Program-made: the position numbers and the translations under genes
The notes under the pieces: model-generated
What the model saw: the letters and a program-made list of their open reading frames with translations, nothing else
Databases searched by the model: none
What the model was told of the DNA's origin: nothing
Part shown: one piece after another, positions 32,927-44,071 of the stretch
Layout of the letters: each line of letters begins with the position of its first letter
Numbering within the stretch: the stretch's first letter is position 1
NCBI GenBank assembly: GCA_951217055.1
Contig: OX578280.1
Location: forward strand, 2,480,001-2,544,000
Source: Gerris lacustris
Lineage: Eukaryota; Arthropoda; Insecta; Hemiptera; Gerridae
Direction of reading: 5' to 3'
Length of the DNA stretch: 64,000 nucleotides

Positions 32927-33086
32927 GAAATTACAAGGAGTAAAAAAATTCTAAAACAGTTTCCAAGATGACTGCAAGTATTTAGTGATGTTAGTCTCAA
33001 CTTCGCATAAGATATTAGAATGATGGTAAATTCGTTTAACACTGAAAAATATATTATATATTTTTATATGTTAATGTAATGATTTT
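32926..33086 (+). repeat. Short repeat, copy 2 (matches 28484-28620)
   Basis: Contains GTTTCCAAGATGACTGCAAG, then TTCGTTTAACACTGAAAAAT, then TAATGTAATGATTTTATTT. It directly follows the A-rich end of family A copy 1. Confidence 0.6.
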
Positions 33087-33281
33087 ATTTACTTTACTAA
33101 CTTATGCATCATAACTAATAAAAAAGGATATTTTATTCAAGTTAGATTGGATAAGAGAATACAATTAATTACACTCACTATAAGACAAGGTTTTAAGAGA
33201 AATAAACAAACTCGCAGCCAAGTAGAACAGAAAAATTAGCTAAAACAGGATCAAAGTGCAGCTTCTTTAGATATTATAATA

Positions 33282-33676
33282 CAGTAGAACCTCGCTTACA
33301 CGACCCTTAATAACACGATAACCTCAATTACAAGTGCAATTTTCAAATCACCTTGAGATTGCCATAACACATAATGTTAAATTAACCTCTATAACACGAC
33401 TATTATTATCTAAACAACCTCAATAACACGGGGTTTTTCAAATTCACAACGTAACTAAGAACCTCTATAACGCGACTCTATACAGGAATGAGTCGACCTT
33501 GAACAAGTCTAGCCTTGAAAACCCCGCCCCACCCCGCTCCCAACATTCCATTAACCTCTATAACACGACTGATAGCCAAAATAACCTTGATAACACGACC
33601 CTTAACAAAAAGAGCACCTCGATAGCAAGACTGTTTCCCTAATCCCTTTGAGACACTTCTTATCGAGGCTCTACTG
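33282..33676. mobile_element. pogo/Tigger-like MITE with multiplied terminal motif
   Basis: Ends CAGTAGAACCTCGCTTACAC and CGAGGCTCTACTG, flanked by TA on both sides. CAGTAGAACCTCG-type termini with a TA target are the pogo/Tigger hallmark of the Tc1/mariner superfamily. Inside, about seven degenerate copies of ACCTCTATAACACGACT follow each other, so the terminal transposase-binding motif appears to have expanded to fill the element. No coding capacity. Confidence 0.85.
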
Positions 33677-34147
33677 TACCAGGATAATAATAATTATGCA
33701 ATATTTTTTTAACCTCGTCATGTAACTAATGGAAGAAATAATAACACTAAATTACTATGAGGAGAAAATTCTTAAAAAATTAAATAATCAAATATTATTA
33801 TAGGAAAAGGCGTTAATAGAAGAGAAACCCCCATTAAGAAACCATACAGTACACAGTTCCGTAATCCCATTCAAGTGATGAAGTAATTGATTGATTTAGT
33901 TTTTCATTCATAAATAAATTAGCATAATAGCGTGAGCATTATGTGAATGAATAAAGCGGAATCGTTTAGGAAGCTAATATTATGCTAATTAAATCCTGCC
34001 TTCCAATACTTGTCTGCCGATTAAAAATGTTTTAAAGGAAAGTATAATCGAGGAATTAAGAATCGATAATAAATAGTTTACAGTCGACTTACTACAATGA
34101 GGTGAATTAAATTATTTAGTGAAAGAAACATAATTATTGTTTAAAAT
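33677..34147. other. AT-rich spacer
   Basis: No gene or matched repeat seen. Confidence 0.5.
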
Positions 34148-34727
34148 AGACTGCCAATTGGTGTGGCACATAGCTTCCTCACATCCTATCTTGTACTTTA
34201 TTGTTTGTATGCTTTTACAAGTCATTATTATCTGATTTGTTTGTTTCATCCGTATCTTTAATCTGTCAAAATTGTTTTGATTTTTTTACATTAATTAAAG
34301 TATCAATTTAGCAAAAGTTAAAGAGACCATCAAGAGAGCTTCTCATTAATCTAGGGCTATCTGCGGGTTACTTTGGATAAACTATAAAAGTTTCATACAA
34401 ATCATATAAGTTCTTATGCAGCTATAAATGCATGTTTGTGTGCATTCGAAGAGAAACAAATGCGCGCAGAAGGTTAAAACTTAAATGGGACCAACAATGA
34501 GCTAATCATGATCTACTATCCAAATTTCATTAAAATCGGACGAGTAGTTTTTAAGATATGTTGGTTCGCAAAAATAGAGCGACAGACAGACAGACACGGA
34601 ACCAAAAATGTCCCCTGATGTCTGAAACGGATTTCTGTCTTGGAATTTTTGAAATCAGAGACCTGTTTGGTTCTTCAGAACGATCAAGTAGCTTCAGTTA
34701 CCTTCGGTAAGCTCGGAAGCAAAAAAA
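34148..34727 (+). mobile_element. Family B repeat, full-length copy
   Basis: This is the cleanest B copy, about 580 bp. Head GACTGCCAATTGGTGTGGCA; middle TGCGGGTTACTTTGGATAAA and CCAAATTTCATTAAAATCGG; core GCGACAGACAGACAGACAC; tail CCTGATGTCTGAAACGG. The terminal stem-loop CTTCAGTTACCTTCGGTAAG, then CTCGGAAGC, is followed by AAAAAAAG. No coding frame. The head and tail are not inverted repeats of each other, so it looks more like a SINE-type or other tailed element than a TIR element. Confidence 0.8.
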
Positions 34728-35071
34728 GTGCTATCGAAAGTGTAGAGTAAGTGTGAGTTATTTTTCGGTAATAACCGAGAAAAAAAAATAGAATTTAGGA
34801 AGGATAAAGGTTGTAAGCTAGAAGGAGTTTCTAGAGGCGTTCCACATAGTATTATATTCTTTGTTTTGAAGGAAATAAAATGGGCCAAGTATGTTCTTTA
34901 AGCTGACTCAAAAGCTCCGCAGGCAATTTAAAAACTAGCACGAGTTCGTTAACAAACATTATCAGCCCAAAGCTGCACAAAGATGGCGGATATTTAAAAG
35001 CTTGTTTCAGCTGTAACGTTTGCACCATAAGAAATTGTTAAGTATATAAGTTGATAAGAAATGAGATTTAG
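34728..35071. other. Spacer
   Basis: AT-rich, no frame. AAAGATGGCGGATA lies at 34980. Confidence 0.5.
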
Positions 35072-35800
35072 AATAAACAGGTCAAGTGTGTGCTAGTCAG
35101 CACACAGCGAGGGTCCGTAGGCCACACTATATAGTGTTTAACTGTAAAGTGTATCAACAGTGTTGTTTAAAAATGCTAAAAAGCTTACTTTGAACCATTC
35201 TAATGGTCTGATATTCTCAAAGCACACTCTGATAAAGTATTTTTTTTCCCACTGAACCGGACTACAACCATATAAATACATCGAAAAGACTATAATTATA
35301 AAAAAAAACGTATTTTGTCAATAAAAAATAAAATAATATTTTTTTCGAAATTTCCAAAAAGTGGTATCTTTACTTTTGGTCGAAGAATGTTCAGGAATTT
35401 TTTCAGATTTTTTGCACTTCACATAAGCGAGATAGAGGGGAGGGGGGACACGTTTCACACTCACTTCAAACTTGCCTACGCTCGCCCTATCAAAGTTATA
35501 ACCAAAGAATTATATATTTTTGTAATCAGCTCGACGTACCCTTTCATATATGATACCCCTTACGGTGTCGAAAAAAAATGTAAAATTTTTAACCCTTAAG
35601 TTTTTTTACCCTAATTTTTTTGAAAAATATTTTTTTTTAAGTTGCTATATTTTTAAAATATGTGGGTAGGTACAAGACACATACATGCGAAATTTCAAAG
35701 TGATCGGACGAAAGGTGTAGCCGTGAGAGCACGCGAGAGGACGGACGGACACACGTAGGAAAATATAAGGGTCCTTGGATTTGCCTATGGACCCTAAAAA
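35072..35800 (+). mobile_element. Family A repeat, full-length copy 2
   Basis: About 730 bp. Start AATAAACAGGTCAAGTGTG and the hairpin TGTGCTAGTCAGCACA; then AGGGTCCGTAGGCC, which is inverted relative to the end. Box GCGAAATTTCAAAGTGATCG, core GGACGGACGGACACAC, terminal stem-loop AGGGTCC, loop, GGACCCT, then AAAAA. The 94-aa frame inside (35315-35599) is also open in copies 3 and 4 but has no domain and is broken in copy 5. Confidence 0.85.
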
Positions 35801-36181
35801 TCATATTAAAATGAACTAAAATCAGGGTTTTTTTTTTTCAATGTTGAGTTATATTATTATTTGATGACAAGGTTTAGGTTGGGAGAAGCTGGGCGAGTTA
35901 AGCTGGGTCGTGTTCACGGTTCCGTAACATGGGCAGAACCCGAACCCTGCAACATCAGGACCCAGCACAGGATAACGTGATCACGCCGGATCACAACTCC
36001 ACCACCACGGAACCGTGACCGTCTTCACTACGCTCACACGTCCAACCTTCTCCATGAATGAAACCGAACTATCTCCCCTCTTATCTCCGTCTCACTATCA
36101 ACACGTTAATTCCTCTGGACAAACACACAGAGTAGCTACCATAATAAACACAGTCAAATAATAACAATTTGAAAACACAAT
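35801..36181. other. Unique spacer
   Basis: Moderately GC-rich around 35930-36030 (GTGATCACGCCGGATCACAA). No credible frame or matched repeat. Confidence 0.4.
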
Positions 36182-36770
36182 TTATAGTACATCACGCGTC
36201 GAGTGCGGAAAGTAGCATTTTGCATGCGAGTGTGGAGTTTGCACCCGAGCGATAGCGAGGGTAGTAAAACCACACGAGCAATGCAAAATGCCGTTTTCGC
36301 ACGAGTTTATCCCGTACTTTATCTACGATTGTTAGATTTAAATAATAAATACAGAAAAAAATAAACTTGCTGTATGTAAGTTCGTATCTCTCTCTTGATA
36401 AAGATGGCATTCATTCTTGAGTTGTATTTTTTGCCGAATTAATTATTTCTGGAATAGTATTATTCTCTACATTTTCGTCAAAGTCACTTGATTCACTCAT
36501 TGTTTTTCACTAAAAACTCGATATAAACAGTTACTTTAATAAAAGAACTACAAATTAGTTTTTGTTAAATGTAAACAAACTCGCTAATCGTGCGTAAAGC
36601 TGAAGAATTCCTCTTCTTTACCGCGCTAGCGTGGTAAAGAAGAGGAATTCTTCAGAACTATGAGACGCGCATGCGCAATGAATACAAGTACGTAAATAAT
36701 CACTTTCTACGCATCTAAACAAAGATATAATTGTATATTTCGTATCAATCGTAGATAAAATAATTTAAAA
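36182..36770 (-). mobile_element. Family E repeat, copy 2
   Basis: Reverse-oriented: starts at the right with the inverse of ATCTACGATTGATACG and ends at 36184 with GTACATCACGCGTCGAGTGC. The 56-bp palindrome at 36600-36655 is nearly perfect (CTGAAGAATTCCTCTTC ... GAAGAGGAATTCTTCAG, centre GCGCTAGCGT). The NRF1-type GCGCATGCGCAATG is at 36666. The short frame starts near 36500 and is closed by a stop after NTTQE. Confidence 0.85.
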
Positions 36771-37124
36771 CCTTAGTACCAGTAATATACAACCTACTTT
36801 GTTATTAAGAAATAGTTTTTAATTACACACCGTAATATTTATAATAAAATGCAAATGCGCCCTCATTTGCATTTTATTTTACCTTCACGTCATAAAAAAA
36901 CCCCAACATAACTTACATTAAACTCCAAACACATTTCTATTGAGGCTTAAATACTACTAAAGTAATAAAGCAATAAAGCAGTTAACTTTTTTTTTTCTTT
37001 TAATTATTATTGCTTAAGGGGTAAGAATAAAAAAAATCAGTACATAAGTATAACCTAGAACAATTTTGATCGATAAAAAGGGTCACTTATAAAAAAAAAG
37101 TGCACTTTCACTGTCCGCGAGTTG
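36771..37124. other. AT-rich spacer
   Basis: No gene seen. A small inverted pair, ATGCAAATGCGCCCTC and CATTTGCATTTTA, lies near 36849-36876. Confidence 0.45.
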
Positions 37125-37330
37125 AAATATCATGTTGAAATTTTACACGTCTGTTTCAATTGTGCATTAGACGATGTATATGAAGTTTTATTAAAATCGT
37201 TACGTTAGAACGTAAGATATCGGTAAAAACGTTGTTTTCTCTATTTTAAACGTTTAGGTCCGCTTTAATAGTTTTAACTATCTTTATTAATTCATAGCGG
37301 TGTCACTGTTGGTTTTACTAAAAAATGTTA

Positions 37331-38084
37331 ATTCATATTTTACGATTTTGGCAGTATTCATACTACGGAAAGATTAAATTTTAATTTAAATCAAATTATA
37401 ATTATTATTAACTACGGGAAACAGACAGAGAAAAATAGACTCCAGCGCCGGGATTTGAACCACGGGCCTCTATATTTCCAGTATAGCGCTCTACCAACTA
37501 AGCTACGCAGGAGAATGATTTTCTCTGACGTTAATGATACCTTGTCCCGAATTTAAGCTTTCAATTTTCCACAAATCTGAGAAGTCTACATTAATGACAT
37601 AGAACTAGACCGAGAAATAACGCTTATAATTATAAAGTACCAAATTAGTACCTGTACCAAGTACAAACAATCAGCAATTCATATTTTACGATTTTGGTAG
37701 TATTCATACTACGGAAAGATTAAATTTTAATTTAAATCAAATTATAATTATTATTAACTACGAAAAACAGACAGAGAAAAATACACTCCAGCGCCGGAAT
37801 TTGAACCACGGGCCTCTATAGCGCGCTATACTGGAATTATTACTGGCGTTATTTCTCGGTCTAGTTCTATGTCATTAATGTTGACTTCTCAGACTTGTGG
37901 AAAAATTGAAAGCTTAAATTCGGGTCAAGGTAATCAAGGTATCATTAACGTCAGAGAAAATCTTCTAGTTGGTTAGAGCGCTATACTGGAAATATAGAGA
38001 CGTGTGTTTCAAATCCCGGCGCTGGAGTGTATTTTTCTCTGTCTGTTTCCCGTAGTTAATAATAATTATAATTTGATCTAAAAT
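37331..38084 (-). mobile_element. tRNA-derived SINE-like composite with 11-bp target duplication
   Basis: Flanked by AAAAAATGTTA on both sides (37320-37330 and 38085-38095), a retroposon-type duplication. Three units are present: a minus unit with a full tRNA-like head (37441-37512), a second minus unit truncated in the head (about 37677-37832), and a plus unit at 37965-38084. The tail motif TCTCTGTCTGTTTCCCGTAG and the TTACGATTTTGGCAGTATTC end recur in them. The segments 37522-37630 and 37857-37965 are inverse of each other, so the whole is a rearranged inverted multimer and not a single SINE. Confidence 0.75.
37441..37512 (-). tRNA. tRNA-like sequence, 72 nt, anticodon loop position GGA (SINE head)
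   Basis: On the minus strand TCCTGCG pairs with CGCTGGA as an acceptor stem (6 of 7). GCTT...GAGC forms the D-stem with A-box TAGCTTAGTTGGTAGAGC. CTATA CTGGAAA TATAG gives a perfect anticodon arm, and GGTTCAAATCC is the B-box. The T-stem has two mismatches, and the short variable arm does not fit a true Ser tRNA. Together with its repeated context, this points to a SINE head or tRNA pseudogene. Confidence 0.65.
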
Positions 38085-38350
38085 AAAAAATGTTACTTAA
38101 AAACAATGATGGTCTCGTCGAATAGATAAAGTTAGCATTTTTTTCCCGTCCTAAAATTCCAATTTTAATTTTTAAGCGCACGTTTACGCAAGCGTTGCGC
38201 GCGAACGCTTGGGCAGACAACGTTGTCCAACGAACTCGTTCTGAGGATTGGTAAAATGAACATGTGTACAAAATTTCATCAAAATTTGTCCATTTCAAAC
38301 TTTTACTCAAGTTATCGTCGTACGTTCCAGACACACAAACACACACAGAG

Positions 38351-38842
38351 ACGGAGCATATTTCGTTGAATGTAGGAAACTCGCTACGCTCGCTTCAATT
38401 AATATGCAGTATATAAATCATAGTGGATGCAAATTATAAGTTAAATTTTAACCTTGATTTCTTATAAGGTTCAAATTAATTGTCTCTGCTCGTAAAACTT
38501 GTTCTTGTATGCAGAGACAAGTCAATTGGAGCAATCGAAGCGAATTGAACGAAATTGGTCCAAGTGTTCCCTTATAAAGACAAAGGGGCAAAACTCTACT
38601 CTCAATACAGCAAAATAATATACCATTGACAAAACATAATCCAACAACTCCTTTCATAAATATAATAATACTACCCAGATCGGTCTAGAAGTTGGCACTG
38701 TGTGTAAAAAATAAGTAAAACAATATAAATAATATATATCTTTACTGTTACATAATTTCGTATTTTAGGACAAGTAGGTTATATATATATTTTTTTATGC
38801 ATTTTCAATTATTCTATTTTATACTACCTTCAATTTTCAATT
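38351..38842. other. AT-rich spacer
   Basis: No gene or repeat that I could match. A 69-aa minus frame (38448-38657) has no recognisable domain. Confidence 0.45.
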
Positions 38843-39420
38843 TTAGGTACAATGAGTCTATGTACCAAATTTAAGATCATTAAATTCATTGGAAGCTAAG
38901 ATAGAAGTATATGATTAAATCCAAGATGGCGGCTATATGTTGAAGTAAAAGTACCTTTAATTTTCTTCTAAATAAAATATATATAACTCTATTATCTCAG
39001 CTAGAGTTTTATTAAATCCAAGATGGCGGTTATAATTCAATATGGCGGTCATATGTTGAAGTGAAAGTCCTTTAATTTTCTCCTTTAGCTACCATAAGTC
39101 TATGTACAAAATTTCAGATCTCTAGGTCCTCTAGAAGCTGAGATAATAGAGTTTTATTAAATCCAAGATAGCGGTTATAATTCAATATGGTGGCCATATG
39201 TTGAAGTGAAAGTACCTTTAATTTTCTTTTTTTAGCTACTATCAGTATGTACCTAATTTCAGGTCTCTAGGGATAATAGAGTGTTATTAAATCCAAGATG
39301 GCGGCCATATATCGAAATCAAACTTTTCTATTTATGGTACACTCTATCTATGTATTAAATTTCAAATCTCTATGTCAATGGGAAGTAGGATAATTAGTGA
39401 TCAGTCAGTCAGTCACTGTC
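38843..39420. repeat. Diverged tandem repeat, family O (ATCCAAGATGGCGG units)
   Basis: Three to four units of about 115-145 bp share ATTAAATCCAAGATGGCGG, TATGTTGAAGTGAAAGTACC and TTTAATTTTCT; some also share a GTACCAAATTTAAGATC-type line. The block ends with TTAAATTTCAAATCTC, then AGTCAGTCAGTCACTG, reminiscent of the box plus repeat core of the shared module. Confidence 0.7.
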
Positions 39421-40244
39421 ACTCTTAGTTTATAAAAATAAAAAATAATAATTATACATTTTTATTATTATAATAATTAAATAAATTAATTATTTAAAAC
39501 TTAGTACTTTCTTCTTAGATAATTCTAGCGAATTCAATTGCACAAGTACTCTTTTGAACCAACTTAAGATCTAATTAAAACACTTCAAAAACTAAAAATC
39601 TCATTTAAAAAAATTAGAATTATCTTGTCATTAGTCATTAGTCGTAGAAACTACCTGATGACAAAAACCCAAGAAAAGCTTTATTAACGTTTTTAACTCG
39701 TTCATTTATAATTAGTTTAAAGTTTCACCGAAGCCTCATAAATACGTGCTTATGCATACTGTACTACCCCCCCCCCCCTCCCCCCCCCCCCCCAATACAC
39801 GCATAAATCACGGATATAATCTAAAGCAAGAATACACAGCTTGAAAACTTTTAGAAAACACAAATAAGTAGAAATAAGAAAAAAAAACATACATAAATAT
39901 AAAGATAAACTAACAGCTGTACCCTTAGAGTACCCTGAGTAACATCATGCGGGCCCCTACTGAGCCACCTTATCTCACACGCACACAACACTAAGATTAC
40001 TACTTCAACTACTAACATAAAAACCATTATAACTTGAAGCAGAATAAACTTACATCTGTACACTGTATTTTGTAACTCCTATCTACTTCAGGGTTTTTGG
40101 GGTCTATTTTAAAACTAGAATCTCAGGGAGAGTGAAGAAGACCTCTACTATCAATGGGTTAAAAGTGTGTAACCTAAGAACAGTGACAGTATCCTGATTA
40201 TGATTAAGGGATAACAAATAACATAATTTGTCACGTACTATATA
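39421..40244. other. AT-rich sequence with a C run
   Basis: C runs at 39767-39793. The 70-aa minus frame (39851-40063) is hydrophobic without a known domain. No gene called. Confidence 0.45.
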
Positions 40245-40372
40245 AGAGGTGGTTAGAGGTGGTTAGAGGTGGTTAGAGGTGGTTAGAGGTGGTTAGAGAT
40301 GGTTAGAGATGGTTAGAGGTGGTTAGAGGTGGTTAGAGATGGTTAGAGGTGGTTAAAGGTGGTTAGGCATAG
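40245..40372. repeat. 10-bp minisatellite (GGTTAGAGGT)n, about 12 units
   Basis: The same decamer as at 6413-6777 but on the opposite strand. Units are GGTTAGAGGT with a few GGTTAGAGAT variants, ending GGTTAAAGGT then GGTTAGGCAT. Confidence 0.93.
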
Positions 40373-40491
40373 TCATGGTTTTATCTTAAAGGCTGTTAAA
40401 ATGTACCAAAGAGCAACACTTTTCTCCACTTAAAATATGTCTCACTATGTTCGTCCTACATAATGTTGGAGAAGAGATGTGAAAGAAAATA
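40373..40491. other. Short spacer
   Basis: No feature seen. Confidence 0.5.
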
Positions 40492-42308
40492 CGTGTGGTG
40501 TCGCGGGACACCCGGTAGGAACGAAGTTCCTTTCATTTTTCATTATTAAATATAAATTATAAAATCACACTGATAAGTACGTGTACATTGCTAACTACTT
40601 ATACATGCCGGAGTTAAGAGACGAAATTAAAAAGTAACTATCTGTTTGCACCTAGCGGAGTTAAGGCAAAATTAAGAGAAATAAGAAGCATTATTTGTAT
40701 CAGTATCATTAAAGTAAGCGTCTTATGTGCGAAATATGTATTGAATATTGAGAAAAAAGTTAATAATGACGAGTTTATAGTTAAAGAGTATATTTGTAGT
40801 ATATAGCCTGCGAGAAAAGAACTGTTTTCTACCTACCCGGCCTACTAATTTAAAATATTCAAAAATATATCTTTTCCCTACTCAAAAACGTCTGCTTGTA
40901 TGAGGTTGAAATTTTACGTGCCTGTTTCAATTGTACTTTAGACAATGTGTAAGAAGATTTATTAAAATCGTTACGTTATACCGTAAGATATCGGTAAAAG
41001 CGTTGTTTTATTTATTTTAAACGTTTAGGTCCGCTTTAATAAAGTTAGCGATCTTTATCACTTCATAACAGTGTCGGTGTTCGTTTTACTAAAAAAATGT
41101 ATTTAAAAAAGTTGTTTGTCTCATTAAATAGATGAGGTTAGAATTTTTTCCCGTCCTAAAATTCCAATTTTAAATTTTAAGCTTACGTTTACGCGAACGT
41201 TGCGCGTGAACGCTTGGGCGGATAACGTTTTCCAACGAACTCAGCCTGGGCATTGGTAAAATGAACATGTGTACCAAATTTAAACTCACTCGGTCATTTT
41301 TTACTCAAGTTCAGTGGCGCACCCAGGATTTATTTTTGGGAGGGGCACAGATTAAAAAAAAATAATGGGGGGGGGGGGGGGAGGAGGGGATGTAATGTGG
41401 GCTTAGCATTATCACAGACAATTAACCAGTCTGGTTTTCTTTGTTCTTAAATTACTTCATATCAAGGGCATCAATTTTGAAGGGGGGGCTGGCTCTCTTT
41501 TAGGGGGGTCCGGGGCCCTCCCCCGGGAAAATTTGTATAGTTTACGTTACTTGAAAACGTCTTTTTAGCCTATTCTAAGAGCATCTAAAATGTTATTATA
41601 TACAAATAAATTTAAGTTTTTTATGAACGGGACATGAAGACCGGGGTATTTTATTTAAACAAAATTATATACATACTAATAATATTTTATTATTAAAAGT
41701 TGTACATTATATAATAGATTAATGTTTTATTTTGGTAGCCAGAAAAATAAATTGGTACATTTTAAAAATATTTTAGTTATGTGAATTAATAAAAAAAATA
41801 CGTACGCCAAATGTTTTGAGTTTAACAGAAATTAGCTGATTGTATTAGGTTATCACGTCTTTTTAAACGGCAAAAAATATGTCGGGCTAAACTAGGTATA
41901 TAATTACTTTTTTTTTTCACTTTAACTTTAACATGTGCTGCGAAATTGCATACTTAAATTTTACGTCTTGGGCTTTGGGGGGGGGGGGGGGCACGTCTTT
42001 TTAAACGCCAAAAAAAAAAATGTTGGGCTAAACTAGGTATATAATTACTTATTTATTTATTTTTTTTTTTTTTTACTATCACAACACTATATTACTTTAA
42101 CACGTGCTGCGGAATTGCATACTTAAATTTTAGGTCTGGCTTTGGGGGGGGGGGGGGGGGGGGGCACGTGCCCCCCGTGCCCCCCCCCCTGGGTGCGCCA
42201 CTGCTCAAGTTATCGTCATCGGTAGATTTCGTGACGGTAATTTTGGTCGTTTTTTGGATTCACTCCCGGGCTCCAGAACCTGCCATAAGGAACTTCGTTC
42301 CGAAAAGG
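40492..42308 (+). mobile_element. Family I repeat, copy 4, interrupted by a hAT-like MITE
   Basis: It opens with GTGTCGCGGGACAC, a small hairpin, and CGGTAGGAACGAAGTTCC. It then passes through GAAATTTTACGTGCCTG, AGGTCCGCTTTAATAAAG and CGTTTTCCAACGAACTCAGC, is broken by the insert at 41312-42203, and ends CCATAAGGAACTTCGTTCC then GAAAAGG. This is the most complete copy and shows that GGAACTTCGTTCC marks the 3' end. Confidence 0.8.
41312..42203. mobile_element. hAT-like MITE, 892 bp, with 8-bp target duplication
   Basis: Termini CAGTGGCGCACCCAGG and CCTGGGTGCGCCACTG are perfect inverted repeats. CTCAAGTT flanks both sides (41304-41311 and 42204-42211). Family I copies at 15236 and 38297 read ACTCAAGTTATCGTCG without a break, so they are empty sites. 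Long G runs near both ends, GGGGCCCTCCCCCGGGAAAA at 41512 and a duplicated inner segment (TTGGGCTTTGGGG- and CTGGCTTTGGGG-type) are seen. No transposase. Confidence 0.92.
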
Positions 42309-42387
42309 TAAAATTTAACATAAAACATAAATTTCCTAAATATTAGATTTAACAACAGAAATATATGATTAAAGAACCCTAAAAAAT

Positions 42388-42495
42388 AAGTCTACCAATT
42401 AGTGTGGGCACATAGCTTCCTCGAATCATATTTCGTTTACTAAATTTTCCCCCGTTTTTAAAACTGTCAAAATTGTTTTGATTGTTTTAGATTTG
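42388..42495 (+). mobile_element. Family B head fragment
   Basis: TCTACCAATTAGTGTGGGCA, then CATAGCTTCCTCGAATC, and TGTCAAAATTGTTTTGATTG, match the B head; the rest of B is absent here. Confidence 0.7.
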
Positions 42496-42762
42496 AAGCA
42501 CACGGGCCCAAGGGATGAGTGTAGAGATTGTAAAAAGTACAAGAGTGAGTGTAGGAGTTGAGTTTGGCACTCTAACTCCTACACTGACTAAATCTGGTTC
42601 TTATTCAATTTAAAACCTATTTATTTAATTTATTAAGCTGAAGGTCGAATTTCTAGTTTTGCGTTGGCTGAATCAAGGTAAATTATTGACTTTTATTAAA
42701 CCCACTTGAATGCGTCATGATCGATTTAAATTAATTACCGTTTATTTATTACAGCACTGAAA
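42496..42762. other. Spacer
   Basis: AT-rich; a small inverted pair GTAGGAGTTGAGTTTGGC and CTAACTCCTACAC lies near 42549-42586. No gene. Confidence 0.4.
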
Positions 42763-43866
42763 AAGTCTGCCAATTAGTGTGGCACATAGATTTCTAAGTA
42801 CTATTTCATATGCTTCGATGATTTTATGCTTTTACATACTATTGATAAATTTGCTTAATTCCCCTCCCCCCGTCTCTCCCCCGTTTTATAAATTTGTCAA
42901 TTGCTTTGATTTTTTTTATATGAATAAAAGTATGAATTTAACAAATTTAAAGAGCGTAGACGGTTCCAAATAATCTGGGACTATCTGCCGGTTACTTTCG
43001 ATACACTATAAAAGTTTCATACAAATCATAAGTACTTTTGAAGATATAGGTGTGAATAAATGTATTACTACGTTCACACATCGTTTTGGAAACGGTTTTG
43101 AAAACGATCCGCTAGTTCAAAACGCTGTACGAACGGAGATCGACGGATCGTATCGGTTTAGATCCGATCCACCAAAAATACGTGATCGGAACGGGGGATC
43201 GAATTCAAAACGCTCGTGTGAACAGGTCGTGGAGGGGATCGAGGTTTCAGGTTATTTTACTCTTTTCCACTTTTTTAGTTCTTTGTTTTCGTGAGCTTCC
43301 GTTTCTTTTTTTTTTAACTGCATAAACGTTTTTAAACAAAATTTAATACTATAAAGAACCTGTAAAAACTTTTAATAACTTGTAAATAAAATGTAAAAAT
43401 TCGCGGACATATTGGGTAACAAGAAAGAAGGTTTTACTCGTGACGTCACCGTTACGAGATTTCGAAAACAAATATTTCGATCACCTGTATTTTTTGTTGT
43501 GTGAACGCGTATCGTTTTGAAAACGAATTGGATCCGAAACGCTTTCAAAACGATGTGTGAACGTAGTATATGTTTGTGCGCATATTCAAGAGAAACAAAT
43601 AGGCGAAGAAGATTGAAAATTATATGGGACCAACAATTGGCTAATTATGACCTACCATACAAAATTCCTTAAAATCGGACGAGTAGTTTTTAAGATATGA
43701 TGGTTAGCAAATATTATATTGAGCGATAGACAGACAGAAACGGAACTGAAAATGTTCCCTGATGTTTGAAACGGATTTTTGTCTTGGAATTTTTAAAAAA
43801 TCGGAGTCATAAAAAATTTGGTTCTTCAGAACGATCACATAGCTTCCAGCTTACCTTCGGTAGGCT
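42763..43866 (+). mobile_element. Family B repeat, copy 2, interrupted by a MITE
   Basis: Head TCTGCCAATTAGTGTGGCAC, broken in the middle at 43065-43568, then TAAAATCGGACGAGTAGTTT, GATAGACAGACAGAAAC and the tail TACCTTCGGTAGGC. The hairpin is eroded compared with the copy at 34148-34727. Confidence 0.8.
43065..43568. mobile_element. TA-flanked MITE, 504 bp
   Basis: Ends ACTACGTTCACACATCGTTT and AAACGATGTGTGAACGTAGT, with TA outside (43063-43064 and 43569-43570). The B copies at 34430 and 55745 show the uninterrupted target (ATGTATGTTTGTG). Inside, GTTTTGAAAACGATCC-type words recur, so the subterminal motif is multiplied. Confidence 0.82.
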
Positions 43867-43919
43867 ATTGAGATTAACTATTACTAGATAACTATAACTT
43901 ATCCTAACCAAGATAATAT

Positions 43920-43975
43920 AAATGTGTTTATCTACGATTGATGCGAAATATAAACATTATATCTCTGTTTAGATT
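43920..43975 (+). mobile_element. Family E 5' fragment
   Basis: TATCTACGATTGATGCGAAA then TATAAACATTATATC is the start of E, cut off after TGTTTAGAT. Confidence 0.8.
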
Positions 43976-44071
43976 AGTTAATTTAATAGTTTGACTTGAG
44001 AGGTTAATGGAAAGTAACACGACCATATTGAAACTAAAAACTTTTTAGGCTTCAACGTTTCTAATTTATCG

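Larger units (their letters stand above)
37125..38350 (+). mobile_element. Family I repeat, copy 3, interrupted by a SINE-like composite
   Basis: Family I starts near GTTGAAATTTTACACGTCTG, runs to CACTGTTGGTTTTACT at 37318, and resumes at 38085 with ACTTAAAAACAATGATGG, then ACGAACTCGTTCTGAGGATT and ACTCAAGTTATCGTCG. The 3' end beyond the ACACACAAACACACACAGAG run is truncated or diverged. Confidence 0.75.

Noticed and set aside
33282..33676. Tandem satellite or clustered regulatory sites
   Set aside because: Clear CAGTAGAACC termini with TA on both sides show it is one MITE with internal repeats.
37441..37512. Functional tRNA-Ser gene (GGA anticodon position)
   Set aside because: The variable arm is too short for Ser, the T-stem has mismatches and the unit is repeated within a SINE-like composite.
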